Shown here piece by piece: positions 32,316 to 43,159 of a stretch of DNA of 64,000 bases. Positions within the stretch are counted from its first letter, which is position 1; each line of letters begins with the position of its first letter. A model generated the notes under the pieces. It was not told where the DNA came from. It did no database searches and saw only the letters and a list, made by a program, of their open reading frames with translations. The translations under genes were made by a program, and so were the position numbers. The stretch comes from Onchidella celtica (lineage: Eukaryota; Mollusca; Gastropoda; Systellommatophora; Onchidiidae). The stretch lies in NCBI GenBank assembly GCA_963931925.1, contig OZ007579.1, forward strand, positions 49,913,619 through 49,977,618, given 5' to 3'.

Positions 32316-33659
32316 TATTGTGTAACTACGGAGAAATTAAGATGATTCACGTAACAACAAAACGATTAAATTCACATTATGCCCTCTGCAACAGTTCAAC
32401 TATTCATTCAATGTTTCAAGTGATTTTTCTTTTTCATTCTCTTTACAATTCATAATGGGCAATATTTTTTTTTTATTATTATCATTGTTATTAATTTTGC
32501 CTCGGGATTAAATCGAGGGCAGCATCGTAAACTATCGTAATTCGACATTAAAAAAAAAAAAATTAAATTTGATATTTTGGTACTCTTTAGCCCCTGGCTT
32601 CCGTTATGTTATATTATAAGCTGGGGCTTAGCTTCTGAAAACTTAGGATTTAACTAACGTTTTCAATATATTCAGTCTGATACGAAAGTTATGCAGTTTT
32701 TATTCTCCAGATTTTTTTTAATAAACCCAATAACGAAACTTCCACCCGAGCACAGAAGAATGGAGAAGATTGGCGGAATTCTACATCCCGCAGGGAACAA
32801 ATCCTAAAAGGAACGAGAAAAAGATTGGTCTGTCTCATTAAATACATAGCCAAAATCCTTTTCTATATTATAATCCTACAACTTAGTTTGTTAAAATAAC
32901 AAATAAATAAAACTGAACTTTTTAATGTATTACCATTAAAATGGCGTGTGGTTGGTGAACACCATAGAATAGAAAGAATGCCACTTTCCGTGACTACAGT
33001 AAGTACGAACACCGCCATTTTGGATGAAATGCAACTTTTCTTGACTTGATCGATGGTAAACAATACCCTTTTGTGCATTTCCATGGGGAGTAAGAGCTTA
33101 CAAAAGGCTCTAAATAGTTTTAATCAACCCAAAAAAATTTGAACAAACCACAGTAAACACATACGCACACTGTCGTTGGTGGAGACAATCTCTTTCAATT
33201 CTTGTTATCGCCATGGCCTAATTTCGCGATTCGGCGGAATCAAAGATAATAGAAATTACATGAAGACATCGTTGCTCGCATGCTTAGTTATGAACAATTA
33301 ATCGCATACAAAATGGCGCAAGGTAGGTAATATTGATGAAATATTCATGCCTTGTGTCGCTTCTGGTAGTATCTCTACTCTGTGGCGAGCATAATTATAT
33401 GGCAGAGAGTCTCCTCGTGTCCGATCGATCTGTTTTATATTCCGTCTTGATTGTCTTGCTGTTTGTTAGTACAATGTGGTCATTGCCTTGTCGACTCGCT
33501 TTCTCCAAACCTCCAAACTGTAAACTTTCTAACCATTAGGTTTACAATCAATATCAGGTGCCTGTGTAGGTTCGGGGAGGGGGGGGGCAAGGAGAGGAGG
33601 AGATGGGTAAGGCTGGTGATGGTTGATTGTAACTGAAAAAAGAAAGCAAGCTATAAAAC
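32316..33659. other. Non-coding stretch, nothing recognised
   Basis: A/T-rich, with short A, T and G homopolymers. A 68-codon frame at 33333-33539 starts like a signal peptide but continues as a second hydrophobic stretch without supporting splice sites, so it is not called. Confidence 0.4.
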
Positions 33660-33921
33660 ATGATCGGCCTGCTCTTTACGATTTCCAACTGTCAAGGTAT
33701 CTTTAACTTACGCAACGTGCACACAAGCGATCCGAATTTTTTCGTCCTTATCTGAGAAGACTAGGTACTCGATCCTACCCCCCAATTGGACTAGGGGCAC
33801 GAAAATATGAGAAAAATCCCAAACCTCCAACGTGCAACATGCCTGCACCGGTCGGGTTCTGAACCCAGTACCCTTGGCATGAGAGGCGAGCACCTTGCCT
33901 CTAGAGCACCTTGTCCCCTTG
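33660..33921 (-). repeat. tRNA-derived SINE
   Basis: On the minus strand the head (33921-33840) reads GGGGACAAGGTGCTCTAGAG then GCAAGGTGCTCGCCTCTCAT, a tRNA-like 5' half with an A-box-like word, and GGGTTCAGAACCC, which fits a B box. This is followed by a tRNA-unrelated body and the 3' block CTTGACAGTTGGAAATCG plus AAAGAGCAGGCCG, which recurs at 4985-5050. The tail motif is shared, the A box is degenerate, and no intact tRNA fold is expected. Confidence 0.65.
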
Positions 33922-34940
33922 TTACAGTACTCTGCAGTAATGGTAGTTATTTAGGTCAAAAATTGTGGATTTTCGTGGTAAAGGCAAAACATTTTTGCAT
34001 CATATTTGCTGATGGGCATACTAATAAGTATGGATAATTCCGATATCTGAGATCCCAAATGCGGTTTAAGTGTTGTAGCTACTGTAAACAGTCAGCCAGG
34101 TTTGTTATTGTTGTTTGGGCCAAGCTTCCGTTTCCGGAAGCTATTAGCTAACCTATCCCGGTCTTGATTTGACTCGCTTGACCAAAAGTCATGTGATCAC
34201 GCCTGCTGGCGTCTGCTGTGACCTACTCACGGCTCACGCGCGTGCTCTGCAAATCCAACACCTCTCTCTTCATCTTAACTGGTCTACTCATTATCATAAA
34301 GTCCATAATGAATACGGTATCAATGAAATGTAAGGAAAAGGCACACAAGACAAATCTACACATAGATCATAGTCACAGTGCTGAATTAAAGGAACCTAGA
34401 AATAATAATCATCCAACAATAACCTTACAAACCCACGGAAGAACAAGTTAAAGTAAAGAAATAACTTGGTTATAATTCTTGCCCATTACTCTCTCTCTCT
34501 CTCTCTCTCCCTTAAGAAGGATACTTTGAGCCTGAATGGCACCAACTGCAGATTAAGAATAACGATCTAGATCTGGCTATCTCTGATCCAAGTAGCGGGA
34601 CTTAGACCACACCCTCCAGTAGTACTAATCTAGATCTAGATCTATTTGTTAGTACTTCACATAAAATCAGTCTGTCATAAATTACAGTTAAATGTTTCCA
34701 TTTAATTACATGAACTAATCATGCGCGCTAGCGTTGATAGCATTCTAGAACCTTACACCCTTTCTCTGCAGGATACTGATAGATACCAAGATAGAAACTT
34801 AGTAAGATAAACTTTACCATAGATTGTTAGATGCTAGCCTGGTTGCCTAACCAAGCTGGACAAAGTTCGTCAAACTTCCAAGTATCATCCAATCATTATT
34901 ATTTCACATCATCTAAATATTATTAAATACCAGAACTAAA
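33922..34940. other. Non-coding stretch, nothing recognised
   Basis: Contains a (CT)n run at about 34491-34509 and AGATCTAGATCT-type words near 34630. No supported gene or repeat boundary. Confidence 0.4.
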
Positions 34941-35138
34941 CCCATTAATGCCATCGGCACCCTCATAGGGTGCAAACATATTGCAGTCGATATTTTGCCC
35001 CGGAAGGCAATTTATTGGTTTGTTTAGCTTCAAGTCTACTGAGGACATGTTTGTAGACTAATTTATATCAGAAGGTGTTACCTCCCTTGTGGTCCATGCG
35101 CTTTGGGGCAGCCATTTTTTGTGTGGATGAGAGAAAAC

Positions 35139-36708
35139 ATGTCAGCACCGACTACAAGTACACGAAGGTAAGTGAGGATTACTTATTCAGTACATTTTTT
35201 GAGAAGAACGCAGTGTTATAAGAAGTTTATATATCATGGATATCAACTATCTTACTAGATGAGAAAATCCAGTAACTTTCCCATTGAACTTTTGGGTCAA
35301 AAAAGTGTGCACCCTGTGAGGGTGCGGGTGGCATGGGAGGGTACGTGTCAGTTTCAAGGTTGGATTATTGTAAACAGATAAAAGTAATTCCATTGCAGAA
35401 CTATGTGAATGTACTTTGATGAATGGAGATCAGATCTAGCATTGTGCTTCAATGCTGATTAGCTACACAGAGGTGGGCGGTATCGATACCACCTAATTTG
35501 ACAATCTTGTCCTATAAAAGGCAGGTTTAGTGTAAAATGAATGTGTAGAGTACAGTGTAGGCACATATTCCTATATAATTATGTGATAATTATTATTTTT
35601 AAATGTGTACTCTAATAATTGTTTGTGCCGTTGTTTCTTCTCTATGTTTACCTAACTTGATTGGCCCACCCTCCTCCCGCATACACTTTCTCCATCTCTG
35701 CATGCATTTAGTGCACATTGTAAGTGTGAGTGCATGTGCTTCATTTTTATCTGCATGAACTTCATTTTTTCATGTTTTATGTCTTCCTCAGATTCAATGC
35801 TCATGAGGTCATGTCCATGTTAGAGGATGAAAACTTTGCTCATGCAGAGTTGTATCTGACCCCTCCTGGTGCTCACTCCGATGGGGACAGTGGGGAAGAG
35901 GACGGTGGTAATTTTGACAATCTTGGTCCCGGTCAGTTGAATGCGGAGGCTGGGTATGTGGCTCATTTAGATGACAGAACTGAGCATCGGGTTGGTGATG
36001 GTGATGATGATAATGATGATGATGATGATAATGATGATAATGATGATGATGAAACTGTTCCTGATACCAATAACGCAGCCAGAGAATGTCCTCGGACAAG
36101 AAAGGAAGATAGGCGTTGGAGGGTCGCGGACATCCACCCTCATCACCACAGGGATGAAGAAAGGCCTTCACAGAGAAAGCCAGAGTTTCTGGGCCAGGGC
36201 CTGAGCCCGGTGGATCTTTTCCGCTTGTTCTTTGATGATGACATGGTGGAGTTTCTCAATCATGACAGTGCAATATGCAACAGAGGGACAGGGGTGAACA
36301 TGGCTGGAGTGTGGACATCGATGAATGGGGATGCGGTCCAAGAAGTGGTGGTGGCCATTCTTTGCCTATGAACTGGACATGGCCGTACAGAATGCTTGGA
36401 TTCTGTATAAAAAGTCAGCTTTGTACGCCACAGAGCCACTGGATTTGTTGGGATTCCGACGCCTCATTGTGAGAGTCCTTCTCATGCGCCACAAGAAGGG
36501 CATTCACCGGTCCATGTCGCGTCGGCCTCAACCACAAAAGAGGAGGATTCTAAATCAGAATAGGTATGATGGCAGAGACAATTTCATGGTGGACCATCCA
36601 ACGCAACGACGATGTGCACTGTGCAAAAAGAACACCAGGAAAGCATGCAGAAAATGCGATACTGGGCTCCACGCACATTGCTTCAACGCATTTCATGGAA
36701 TTCAATAG
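35139..36708 (+). pseudogene. piggyBac transposase remnant, catalytic core deleted
   Basis: A short first exon (35139-35167, MSAPTTSTR) ends at a good donor (AG|GTAAGT). An acceptor TTCCTCAG at 35784-35791 leads to exon 2, whose joined reading begins R-F-N-A-H-E-V, as piggyBac N-termini do. Exon 2 has an acidic region including a (GAT)n-encoded D/N run (about 35994-36050) and the LSPVDLFRLFFDDDMVEFL motif. Then, instead of the roughly 300-residue DDD catalytic core, the sequence jumps to the family's distal block RSKKWWWPFFAYELDMAV in another frame, and ends with a Cys-rich finger (C-A-L-C...C-R-K-C...H-x2-C-F-x3-H). Deletion plus frame change make it non-functional. Normal length is about 550-650 residues. 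Confidence 0.85.
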
Positions 36709-36825
36709 ATATCAAGTTGTTTGATAACATTACTGCATCTTAAGTGGAAGCAAAAATTTCAAGTCAATTCACTGTTTTCATTAAAAATTGGTTAAAATTA
36801 TCAGATGAAATCCTACTGTTAATTT

Positions 36826-36891
36826 TGTTCTTTCTGTTGTTGTTGTTGATAATGTTATTGTTGTTGTTGTTGTTGTTGTTGTTTTTGTTGT

Positions 36892-36937
<46 letters not shown>

Positions 36938-36960
36938 GGTTGTGGTGGTGGTGGTGATGT
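36826..36960. repeat. Compound microsatellite (TTG)n-(ATG)n-(GTG)n
   Basis: A run of trinucleotides changes class twice in about 130 bp, in the 3' UTR of the piggyBac remnant. The long hydrophobic or serine/proline frames here are artefacts of the repeat. Confidence 0.9.
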
Positions 36961-37214
36961 TTGAGGTGGTATAAGTGAATGAAATAGGTAAACGAAGACC
37001 ACTACCTGAAAAGTATGAATAAAATAGTTTTGACTGTCAAGCACCCTCTCGTGCCATCGGCACCCCTCTAGGGTGCAGTCTAAAACAACCCTACTGTAGG
37101 CAGATGGCGTAAAAAAACCAACTGAAACGTCATAACAGGACTCAATTTGTCACAAAAATGCACAAATCACAAACATTAGGTAACTCTTTTTATATGTGGG
37201 CATTAATGGGTTAA

Positions 37215-38289
37215 TGGGTACAACTTACGTGAATTAACCAAATGAATTTGCACTTGATCTACATCATCAGAGCTGGCACTTCACCAATCTTGAAATATAA
37301 ATTATACAACTTCTTTTAGCTTAGTCTGGACAGAATAACACGCCCTGCTGTCTTGAAGACTTGGGTGGAACTGACTGACCCACGCTATCATCTATGCGTT
37401 ACCCAAACTCGCGCAACCCATTTACTCCTTGACAGTCACTAAGTGCAAATTCTAATAAAACATTAAAACAAATAAAAACAATTTTAAAGAACTACCCTCT
37501 TGCTCGTGTATGTTCCAAATACACTATCTCAATGAAGTATTACTTAACAAGATAAATACTAAACAAACTTATAATGTAGTGATACATAACAAGTTTCTAC
37601 TTCTGGCACCAGGGATGGTCACTTAAATTGACCCATCCCGGACAATACAGACAACGCTAAGACTATGGTTTAAAATTGGCGCAGTGAGTACATCAGTTGG
37701 CAATGTTACTCAACACTGCCTGACTCATGTCAAGTGCACGATCAAACAATAAGGGGAGATTATCCAGATAGTTTCTGTGTGGTTACTTCCCCTTGACCAT
37801 GTCTAGTGATCTAGCTAGTCAAAATAACGGGTTTATCTCCCTTTCACTGCAGTGAGCTATAAGTAAATCAGCCCTGTAATGGTTCACCCCATTACATAAA
37901 TTACAGAAATGACAAATCATTTTTGGGCTACAGTTACAAACTATCAACTCCTTTCTCACTTTTGGTGTCAGAGAGTCAGTACGAGGTGTGAGATGCGTAA
38001 TTACAAACATCCCCTCATTTGTATAAATATTTCCTTTGTGAGACTTGTGAGTACCAGTGGGCAAAGACTTCACTTGCCTCAAAATATCATAAAAACCACA
38101 GAAAAACAACCTTTTCTTTTTGCCCAATTTTGACTTCACTTGCCTCAGTATACTTTCTGACAGCTCACAAGTTGTTCCAGTATACATATCAGGTACGTCA
38201 TGGGATGTCATTGTAATTCATTTTCATTTTCTAATGACCTTGTATTCATAGCTTTCTCTTATGACCAGCGACCACCTATAATGACAGTG
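37215..38289. other. Non-coding stretch, nothing recognised
   Basis: About 1.1 kb between the piggyBac element and the 38-bp minisatellite. A 130-codon minus-strand frame (37819-38211) has no recognisable family motif, signal or splice context and is not called. Confidence 0.4.
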
Positions 38290-39000
38290 CACTAAAAATC
38301 AGTCAACAAGCCAGAGTTTTTCCGGCTCGGAACCGATCAGTCGATATGCCACAGTTCTGCCATTTCACTAGAGATCAGTCAACAGATCACAGTTCTGTCA
38401 ATGCACTTGAGATCAGTCAACACACCAACGTTCTGGCATTGCCCTAGAGATAAGACAAACTGCCACAATTCTGTCAGTTGGCGAGAGATCAGTCAACATG
38501 TCACATTTCTATCATTGCTCTAGAGATCAGACAACACGCCACAGCGTTCAGTCACTGTACTAGAGATCAGTCAAAATGTCACAGATCTGTCAGTGCACTA
38601 GAGATCAGTCAACGTACTACAGTTTTGTCATTGCACTGGATATCAGTCAACATGCCAAAGTTCTGTTATTGCACCAGGGATCAGTCAACATCCCACAGCT
38701 CTGTCATTGCAATAGAAATTAGTCAAGATCCCAAAGTTCTCTCAGTGCACTATAAAGATCAGTAGACAACAAGCCACAGTTTTTCCCGATCGGATCAGTA
38801 AAGAGATAAGGAAAAAATACCACAGTTCTGTTAGCCCCTAAGAAATAAGTCAACATGCCATAGTTCTGTCATCGCCCTAGAGATCAGTTAAAACACTGAC
38901 AGTTCTGTCATTGCGCTGTTGATTAGTAAAAAAAAAAGTAGCAATTCTGTCTGCGCTAGAGATTTGACACACTATCATTGTTCTGTCATTCAGAAAGGTA
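38290..39000. repeat. Diverged minisatellite, 38-bp period, about 18 units
   Basis: The unit is close to GAGATCAGTCAACATGCCAC followed by AGTTCTGTCATTGCACTA. Unit starts such as 38371, 38409, 38447, 38485, 38523, 38563 and 38601 give 38-40 bp spacing. Identity between neighbours is about 75-85% and falls toward the right end. A short frame repeats 'ALEISQ', a by-product. Confidence 0.8.
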
Positions 39001-39079
39001 ATGATTGGTCAAAATTAAAAACTTGGTTATTGGAGATATATGTTTATCGTTAATTTTTGGTTTAGTCTCACCACCTGAT

Positions 39080-39370
39080 GAGAGGAATCACCCCGGGCAA
39101 GGACCTTGACTACTTGATTAGAGGAATCACCCCATGAAAAAACGTTGACCGCTTGGTGAAAGGAATCGCCCCATAGAAGGAAGTAGACCATCTGATCAGA
39201 GGAATGACACTATGAAAAGGACGTTGACGGCTTCTTTAGAGGAATTATCCTATGTAAAGAACGCTGACCGCTTGGTTAGAGGAATCAATCCGTGGAAGGG
39301 CGTTCACCATCTGGTCAGAGAAATCACTCTGTGGAGAGACGTTGATCACTTTTTAGAGAAATCACATCGA
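39080..39370. repeat. Second minisatellite, 39-bp period, about seven units
   Basis: AGGAATC words at about 39083, 39122, 39161, 39200, 39240 and 39280 mark units of 39-40 bp (consensus near GAGGAATCACCCCATGAAAA, AACGTTGACCGCTTGGTTA). The array begins about 80 bp after the 38-bp array. The similar period and order of words (GA.ATCA..., then ..GTT.., then a C/T-rich end) hint at common ancestry but do not prove it. Confidence 0.75.
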
Positions 39371-39990
39371 ATTTATTATGACAATCAGTTGTTTGGCACT
39401 GGTTCAATCGGACAAGATTACTATTATACATAGAGCTATGCCGATAAACTAGAGCGGGAAGTAATTCAAGTCATTGTTCATCCTATGGTGCCTCTAACGC
39501 GAGACAAAAGGAGGGCAAGCTTTAAACAAAAAATATTTTAAAATGGTGCGCACTTTTGTGTGCTCTTGTGTGGGCTGCAGCTGATAGTCCCCGTGCCCTT
39601 CTTTTGTCTAGAATGGGGTATGCTAGATGGCAACCCGAATTGCCGCCATCTTTTAGTGTGAGGAAGAGAGGCGGTGCCCCTGATCTGGGTGATCTCTCTT
39701 AAATAATGTATAGCTCTGTCCAGTTACGTTACACTAGCTGAGGTCCCTGGCCCTGTCCAGGATAAATTGGTTTGAATATTCGTTTCAGGTGAACCATGAA
39801 TCGAAATAGATCTAATTTCTAAATGATGGCGAAACAATAAATTCCCAATTAAAAAAACTACAGAGATTTGAGACTTCTATTAAAAACTGTGCACTCTTAC
39901 ATCCATTCTGTTGCACCATATAAAATTTGAAGTCTGAATATTGAGTGGTTCAGAATCCTCTTGCAACGAAAAATCTCAAGTCCACAAATA
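39371..39990. other. Non-coding stretch, nothing recognised
   Basis: Spacer between the minisatellites and the Helitron pair; no supported feature. Confidence 0.4.
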
Positions 39991-40710
39991 TCTATATTAA
40001 TAAAACTGAAACCTTACGACAATCGCAGCGCGCCTTTTGCTACTCCTCTGTTAATGCTGATTCGGTGGCCCTCAGATTTTATACAACGCTTAGTATAGAC
40101 TGTCATCGTGCCCCCAGCACAGAAAATAAAAAAATAATTAATAACTCGCATAACGTTTGTATTAGTTTCTAAGTTGAGACACATTGACGTTCGGTCTATT
40201 TTTTCGGCAAATTAATGTAGATAGGATTGGTTCCGGTATAGACTGTATCACAGTCACAAAACAACTTCCGGTTAGGACTGGTTAGAATGATGAGATTGAG
40301 TTCTAAGGCTCTCAAGTATAAAATTTTGTGTGTTCTCAATGTGCCTATACTGGGAAAAAGAAAGGGTCTGGAATTGGGAGATTGACGCAGCAGGGCCAAA
40401 AGTAAAGGTTTGTGTTTTCAATATGCCTAAGAAAATATATTTCTTTTCCATTCACACATGACGTTATCCCTTCCTGCGATGTGCAAATAAACTAACCCTT
40501 GGTGCGCAAATCGTAGCCATTTGACGGATGCTGGCGGGACGCGCAGGACGTCAACGCACAAAAGGAGAGCAGTAAAACGTATCTAAAAACAAACAAACAA
40601 AAATATAATAAAGCTAAAGGAACAGGCAAAATGAAGCAGGTCCGAAATAATCACCCAGAACTGAAACTAATAAATCGATTTATCCCGGGCAGGGCCGGGA
40701 ACTCAGCTAG
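39991..40710 (+). mobile_element. Non-autonomous Helitron, copy 1
   Basis: It starts TCTATATTAATAAAACTGAA after an A and ends with a GC hairpin CCCGG-gcaggg-CCGGG (40684-40699), 7 nt, then CTAG. TC at the 5' end and hairpin plus CTRR at the 3' end are the Helitron signatures. At 720 bp with no Rep/helicase frame it is non-autonomous. It is about 115 bp longer than copy 2 because of a segment around 40225-40345 absent there. Confidence 0.85.
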
Positions 40711-41314
40711 TCTATCATATAATAATGGATATTAATAAGAGTGAAATCTTACGACAATTTCAGCGCGCCTTTCGCTAATCCTCTGTTAATGCTGATTCGG
40801 TGGCCCTCAGATTTTATACAACGCCTAGTTTAAACTGGCGTTGTGTCCCCGGCACAGAAAATAGAAAAATAATTAATAACTTGCAAAACGTTTGTATTAG
40901 TTTCTACGTTGCGACACATTGGCGTTCGGTCTAATTTTTTTTGGCAAATTAATGTAACTAAGAAAGGGTCTGGAATTGGGAGATTGACGCTGCAGGGCCA
41001 AAAGTAATGGTTTGTGTTTTCAATATGCCTAGGAAAATATTGTAATATTTCTTTTCCATTAACACATGACGTTATCACTTCCTGCGATGTGCAAACAAAC
41101 TAATCTGTGCGCAAATCATAGCCATTTGACGGATGCTGGAGGGACGCGCAGGACGTCAACGTGCAAAGGGAGAGCAGTAAAACGTATCTAAAAACTAACA
41201 AACAAAAATAAAATAAGCTAAAGGAACAGGCAAAATGAAGCAGGTCCATAATAATCACCCAGAACTGAAACTAATAAATCGATTTATCCCGGGCAGGGCC
41301 GGGAACTCAGCTAG
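40711..41314 (+). mobile_element. Non-autonomous Helitron, copy 2, joined head to tail to copy 1
   Basis: It begins TCTATCATATAATAATGG directly after the CTAG of copy 1. It follows copy 1 through CTTACGAC, CAGCGCGCCTTT and CTCTGTTAATGCTGATTCGG to the same hairpin (41288-41303) and CTAG, followed by T. Only one host A (39990) and one host T (41315) flank the pair. The 5'-most roughly 20 bp and the 115-bp indel distinguish the copies. Confidence 0.85.
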
Positions 41315-41354
41315 TATAGTATAAATTAAGACAATGTATTATGATGTGTTACAG

Positions 41355-41574
41355 TAGACTCATAATGAAAGCGCGGGGACTTCTGCTGGTGCTATTGCTA
41401 GCAGTGGCCACGACAGAATTGGCCAAATCTCAGCAGGAAAAGTCCGATCTACAGGACAGGGACCCCGAAGAGACTGACAATGGCGTTGGACCAACTGATG
41501 ATGATGATGATGACGCTGAAGCGGGAGCCGCACTTCATGAGCTGGTGAGGGATGCTACAGACAAAGTCCGCGAG
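41355..41574 (+). CDS. Putative first coding exon of a secreted acidic protein
   Basis: After a plausible acceptor (GATGTGTTACAG, ending 41354) the methionine at 41365 opens MKARGLLLVLLLAVATTELA, a classic signal peptide with a basic N-terminus and leucine core. It is followed by an acidic region with a run of six aspartates and a short helix-like stretch (ALHELVRDATDKVRE). A donor GAG|GTAGGG at 41575 ends the exon in phase 0. The in-frame reading beyond it runs into the repeat at 41640, supporting a splice there. No family is recognised. Signal peptide plus poly-acidic segment suggests an extracellular or calcium-associated protein, but this is inference. Confidence 0.5.
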
Positions 41575-41639
41575 GTAGGGATCACATTTCAGTCCTTTCA
41601 TTTGTTTGAAGGTAAGGCCAAATTTTGTTTTGCCATCTT

Positions 41640-41902
41640 CTCGGCAGCATCTCTTGATCGTAATCTGTGTACAGTTGAATTGTGTCCTGCGTGTCAGGTC
41701 AATGTGTTTTAGTTAGGGAGGCATATTGTGTACACTGTTACTTTTGTTTATTTATTAGTGTGTGTGTATATATATGTGTGTGCGCACGCTATATATCATA
41801 CTGTCTGTTTCTGTAACTGTATTGTTATGTATTCAATGATCAAAACAAATTTCCTTGTACAAGGACGAATAAAATTTATCTTATCTTATCTTATCTTATC
41901 AT
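41640..41902 (+). repeat. Rex1-like LINE 3' UTR with (TCTTA)n tail
   Basis: Matches the reverse complement of 23667-23950 from GATCGTAATCTGTGTACAGT through a GT/AT microsatellite to TTTCCTTGTACAAGG and the (TTATC)n tail. It lies in the presumed intron after the exon at 41355-41574. Confidence 0.75.
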
Positions 41903-42770
41903 TTAAAACTTGATTCATCACTGCTTTATGTTAATGGCATAATTTATTTTTTACCCTTTTAGGATATTAAAATGAAACTGTTTCGTTTCCTGTAATTTTG
42001 TGACTAATCACAATTCTATTGAATCATGAATTATATTCCTATTGACGCATTTCTGTTTCTGGAATATTATGTGACAGTCCCCATACTCAGGAATGCAATA
42101 AACCGTCATTTGCCAGTTGGCATAAGTCTGACATAACAATGCCATATCGTAGAACAATGACGGATTGTCCACTGTGAGGAGCAAAAGCAGGTTGCTAGAC
42201 ATGACGTATCTAAGAAACCAAAATTGCACTTCTTAGCCATTAAATAATCATTCAATCTAGTAGGAACTTGGTTCTGAAACTGAAAAACACATTGTTCCTG
42301 TACAGCAAGAACGTCGACATCATCAAAGACAAGAACAAAAACTTTGGACGGTCTAATAAAAGAATAAAAATAAGTTAATTTATATCTGAACATGACAGGG
42401 AAAACACAATTTTGAAATCTTGGAAATCCCAACATTGTCGTACAATCATTTTGTGTAGTTGTGTTGCTGTTGTCCTGCTGTTGCTTTTGTGGCTGTCATT
42501 TTTTTCGAATAAATATCATTTTAGAGCCTATCCCCCCACCAGCAACAACAAAATTATTTTATTATTCATTATTAAACATATATTGTTATTAATAAATATT
42601 CAAATATTATTTGAGTTGTGAACCGTTGTGAGTTGTGAACTGCGCCTAACAGGCTGCGTTACAATTTCTCTGAGATAGAGAGGTAGAGAGAGAGGGTGAG
42701 CGAGACAGGGAGAGAGAAAGAAGCAGTGTAGTGTATTGAGCGCTTCGCAGGCGCTCCATTCTACTCTGTG

Positions 42771-42860
42771 GTTGACATGTTGCTTCTGTAAAGCTCATAG
42801 AGCATTTTAAATGGACATGCGCTATATAAATGCCATCCATTATTATCATTATTATTATCT
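42771..42860 (+). repeat. L2-type LINE tail, same subfamily as 712-796
   Basis: TTGACATGTTGCTTCTGTAA, CATAGAGCATTTT, GACATGCGCTATATAAATGC and CATCCATTATTA all recur from 703-790 with few changes. A (GA)n-rich stretch (42664-42720) precedes it. Confidence 0.8.
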
Positions 42861-42927
42861 AAGTTTGAGAGACCAGATGGCGGTAATTGATGAATTGGTG
42901 ACATGTTATCCCCTTGATTTCTTGCAG

Positions 42928-42994
42928 AAGATGTAAAAGGATTTGAGGATTGGAAGGAGAAGACCGATCCTTTTCTTAATGACATATTTATTAT
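42928..42994 (+). CDS. Possible internal exon of the same host gene
   Basis: A strong acceptor (CCTTGATTTCTTGCAG, ending 42927) and a donor (GTACGT at 42995) bound 67 bp. It is open in one frame reading DVKGFEDWKEKTDPFLNDIF. Entry phase is 1, while the exon at 41355 ends in phase 0, so they cannot be joined directly; an unseen exon, or a different donor, would be needed. Composition is protein-like and charged. No family recognised. Confidence 0.3.
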
Positions 42995-43159
42995 GTACGT
43001 TACTTTGATTGTTAAGGTTGATGGGGGTCAAATCAATTTGCAACCAGACTTTCTGACAGAGAAATGAATTGCCGTTGACCGTGCAAAGCGCAATGTGTCG
43101 CTCAGAATGATTAATGAGCTCGACTATAAAAAAAAGTATAAGATCTATAGAAACGCCGG

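Larger units (their letters stand above)
34941..37210 (+). mobile_element. piggyBac-like transposon with internally deleted transposase
   Basis: Matching 12-bp termini CCCATTAATGCC (34941-34952) and GGCATTAATGGG (37199-37210) bound the element. TTAA follows on the right, and the left copy has decayed to CTAA(A). Inside each end lies a hairpin block, CCATCGGCACCC..TC.TAGGGTGC (34952-34973 and 37054-37076), and an inverted relative at 35307-35332, so three subterminal copies flank the gene. The transposase remnant at 35139-36708 belongs to the same superfamily, which agrees with the termini. Confidence 0.85.

Noticed and set aside
33333..33539. Secreted protein starting MKYSCLVSLLVV
   Set aside because: Signal-like start only; the rest is a second hydrophobic run with no motif, splice site or homologous copy to support it.
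35809..36171. His-rich antisense protein
   Set aside because: Shadow of the (GAT)n acidic run in the piggyBac remnant on the opposite strand.
36744..37044. Leucine/methionine/valine-rich or serine/proline-rich proteins
   Set aside because: Translations of the compound trinucleotide microsatellite.
37819..38211. 130-codon minus-strand protein
   Set aside because: No recognisable motif or composition, and no second line of evidence.
38290..39370. CRISPR-like array
   Set aside because: The units are contiguous tandem repeats without unique spacers, and the sequence is eukaryotic.
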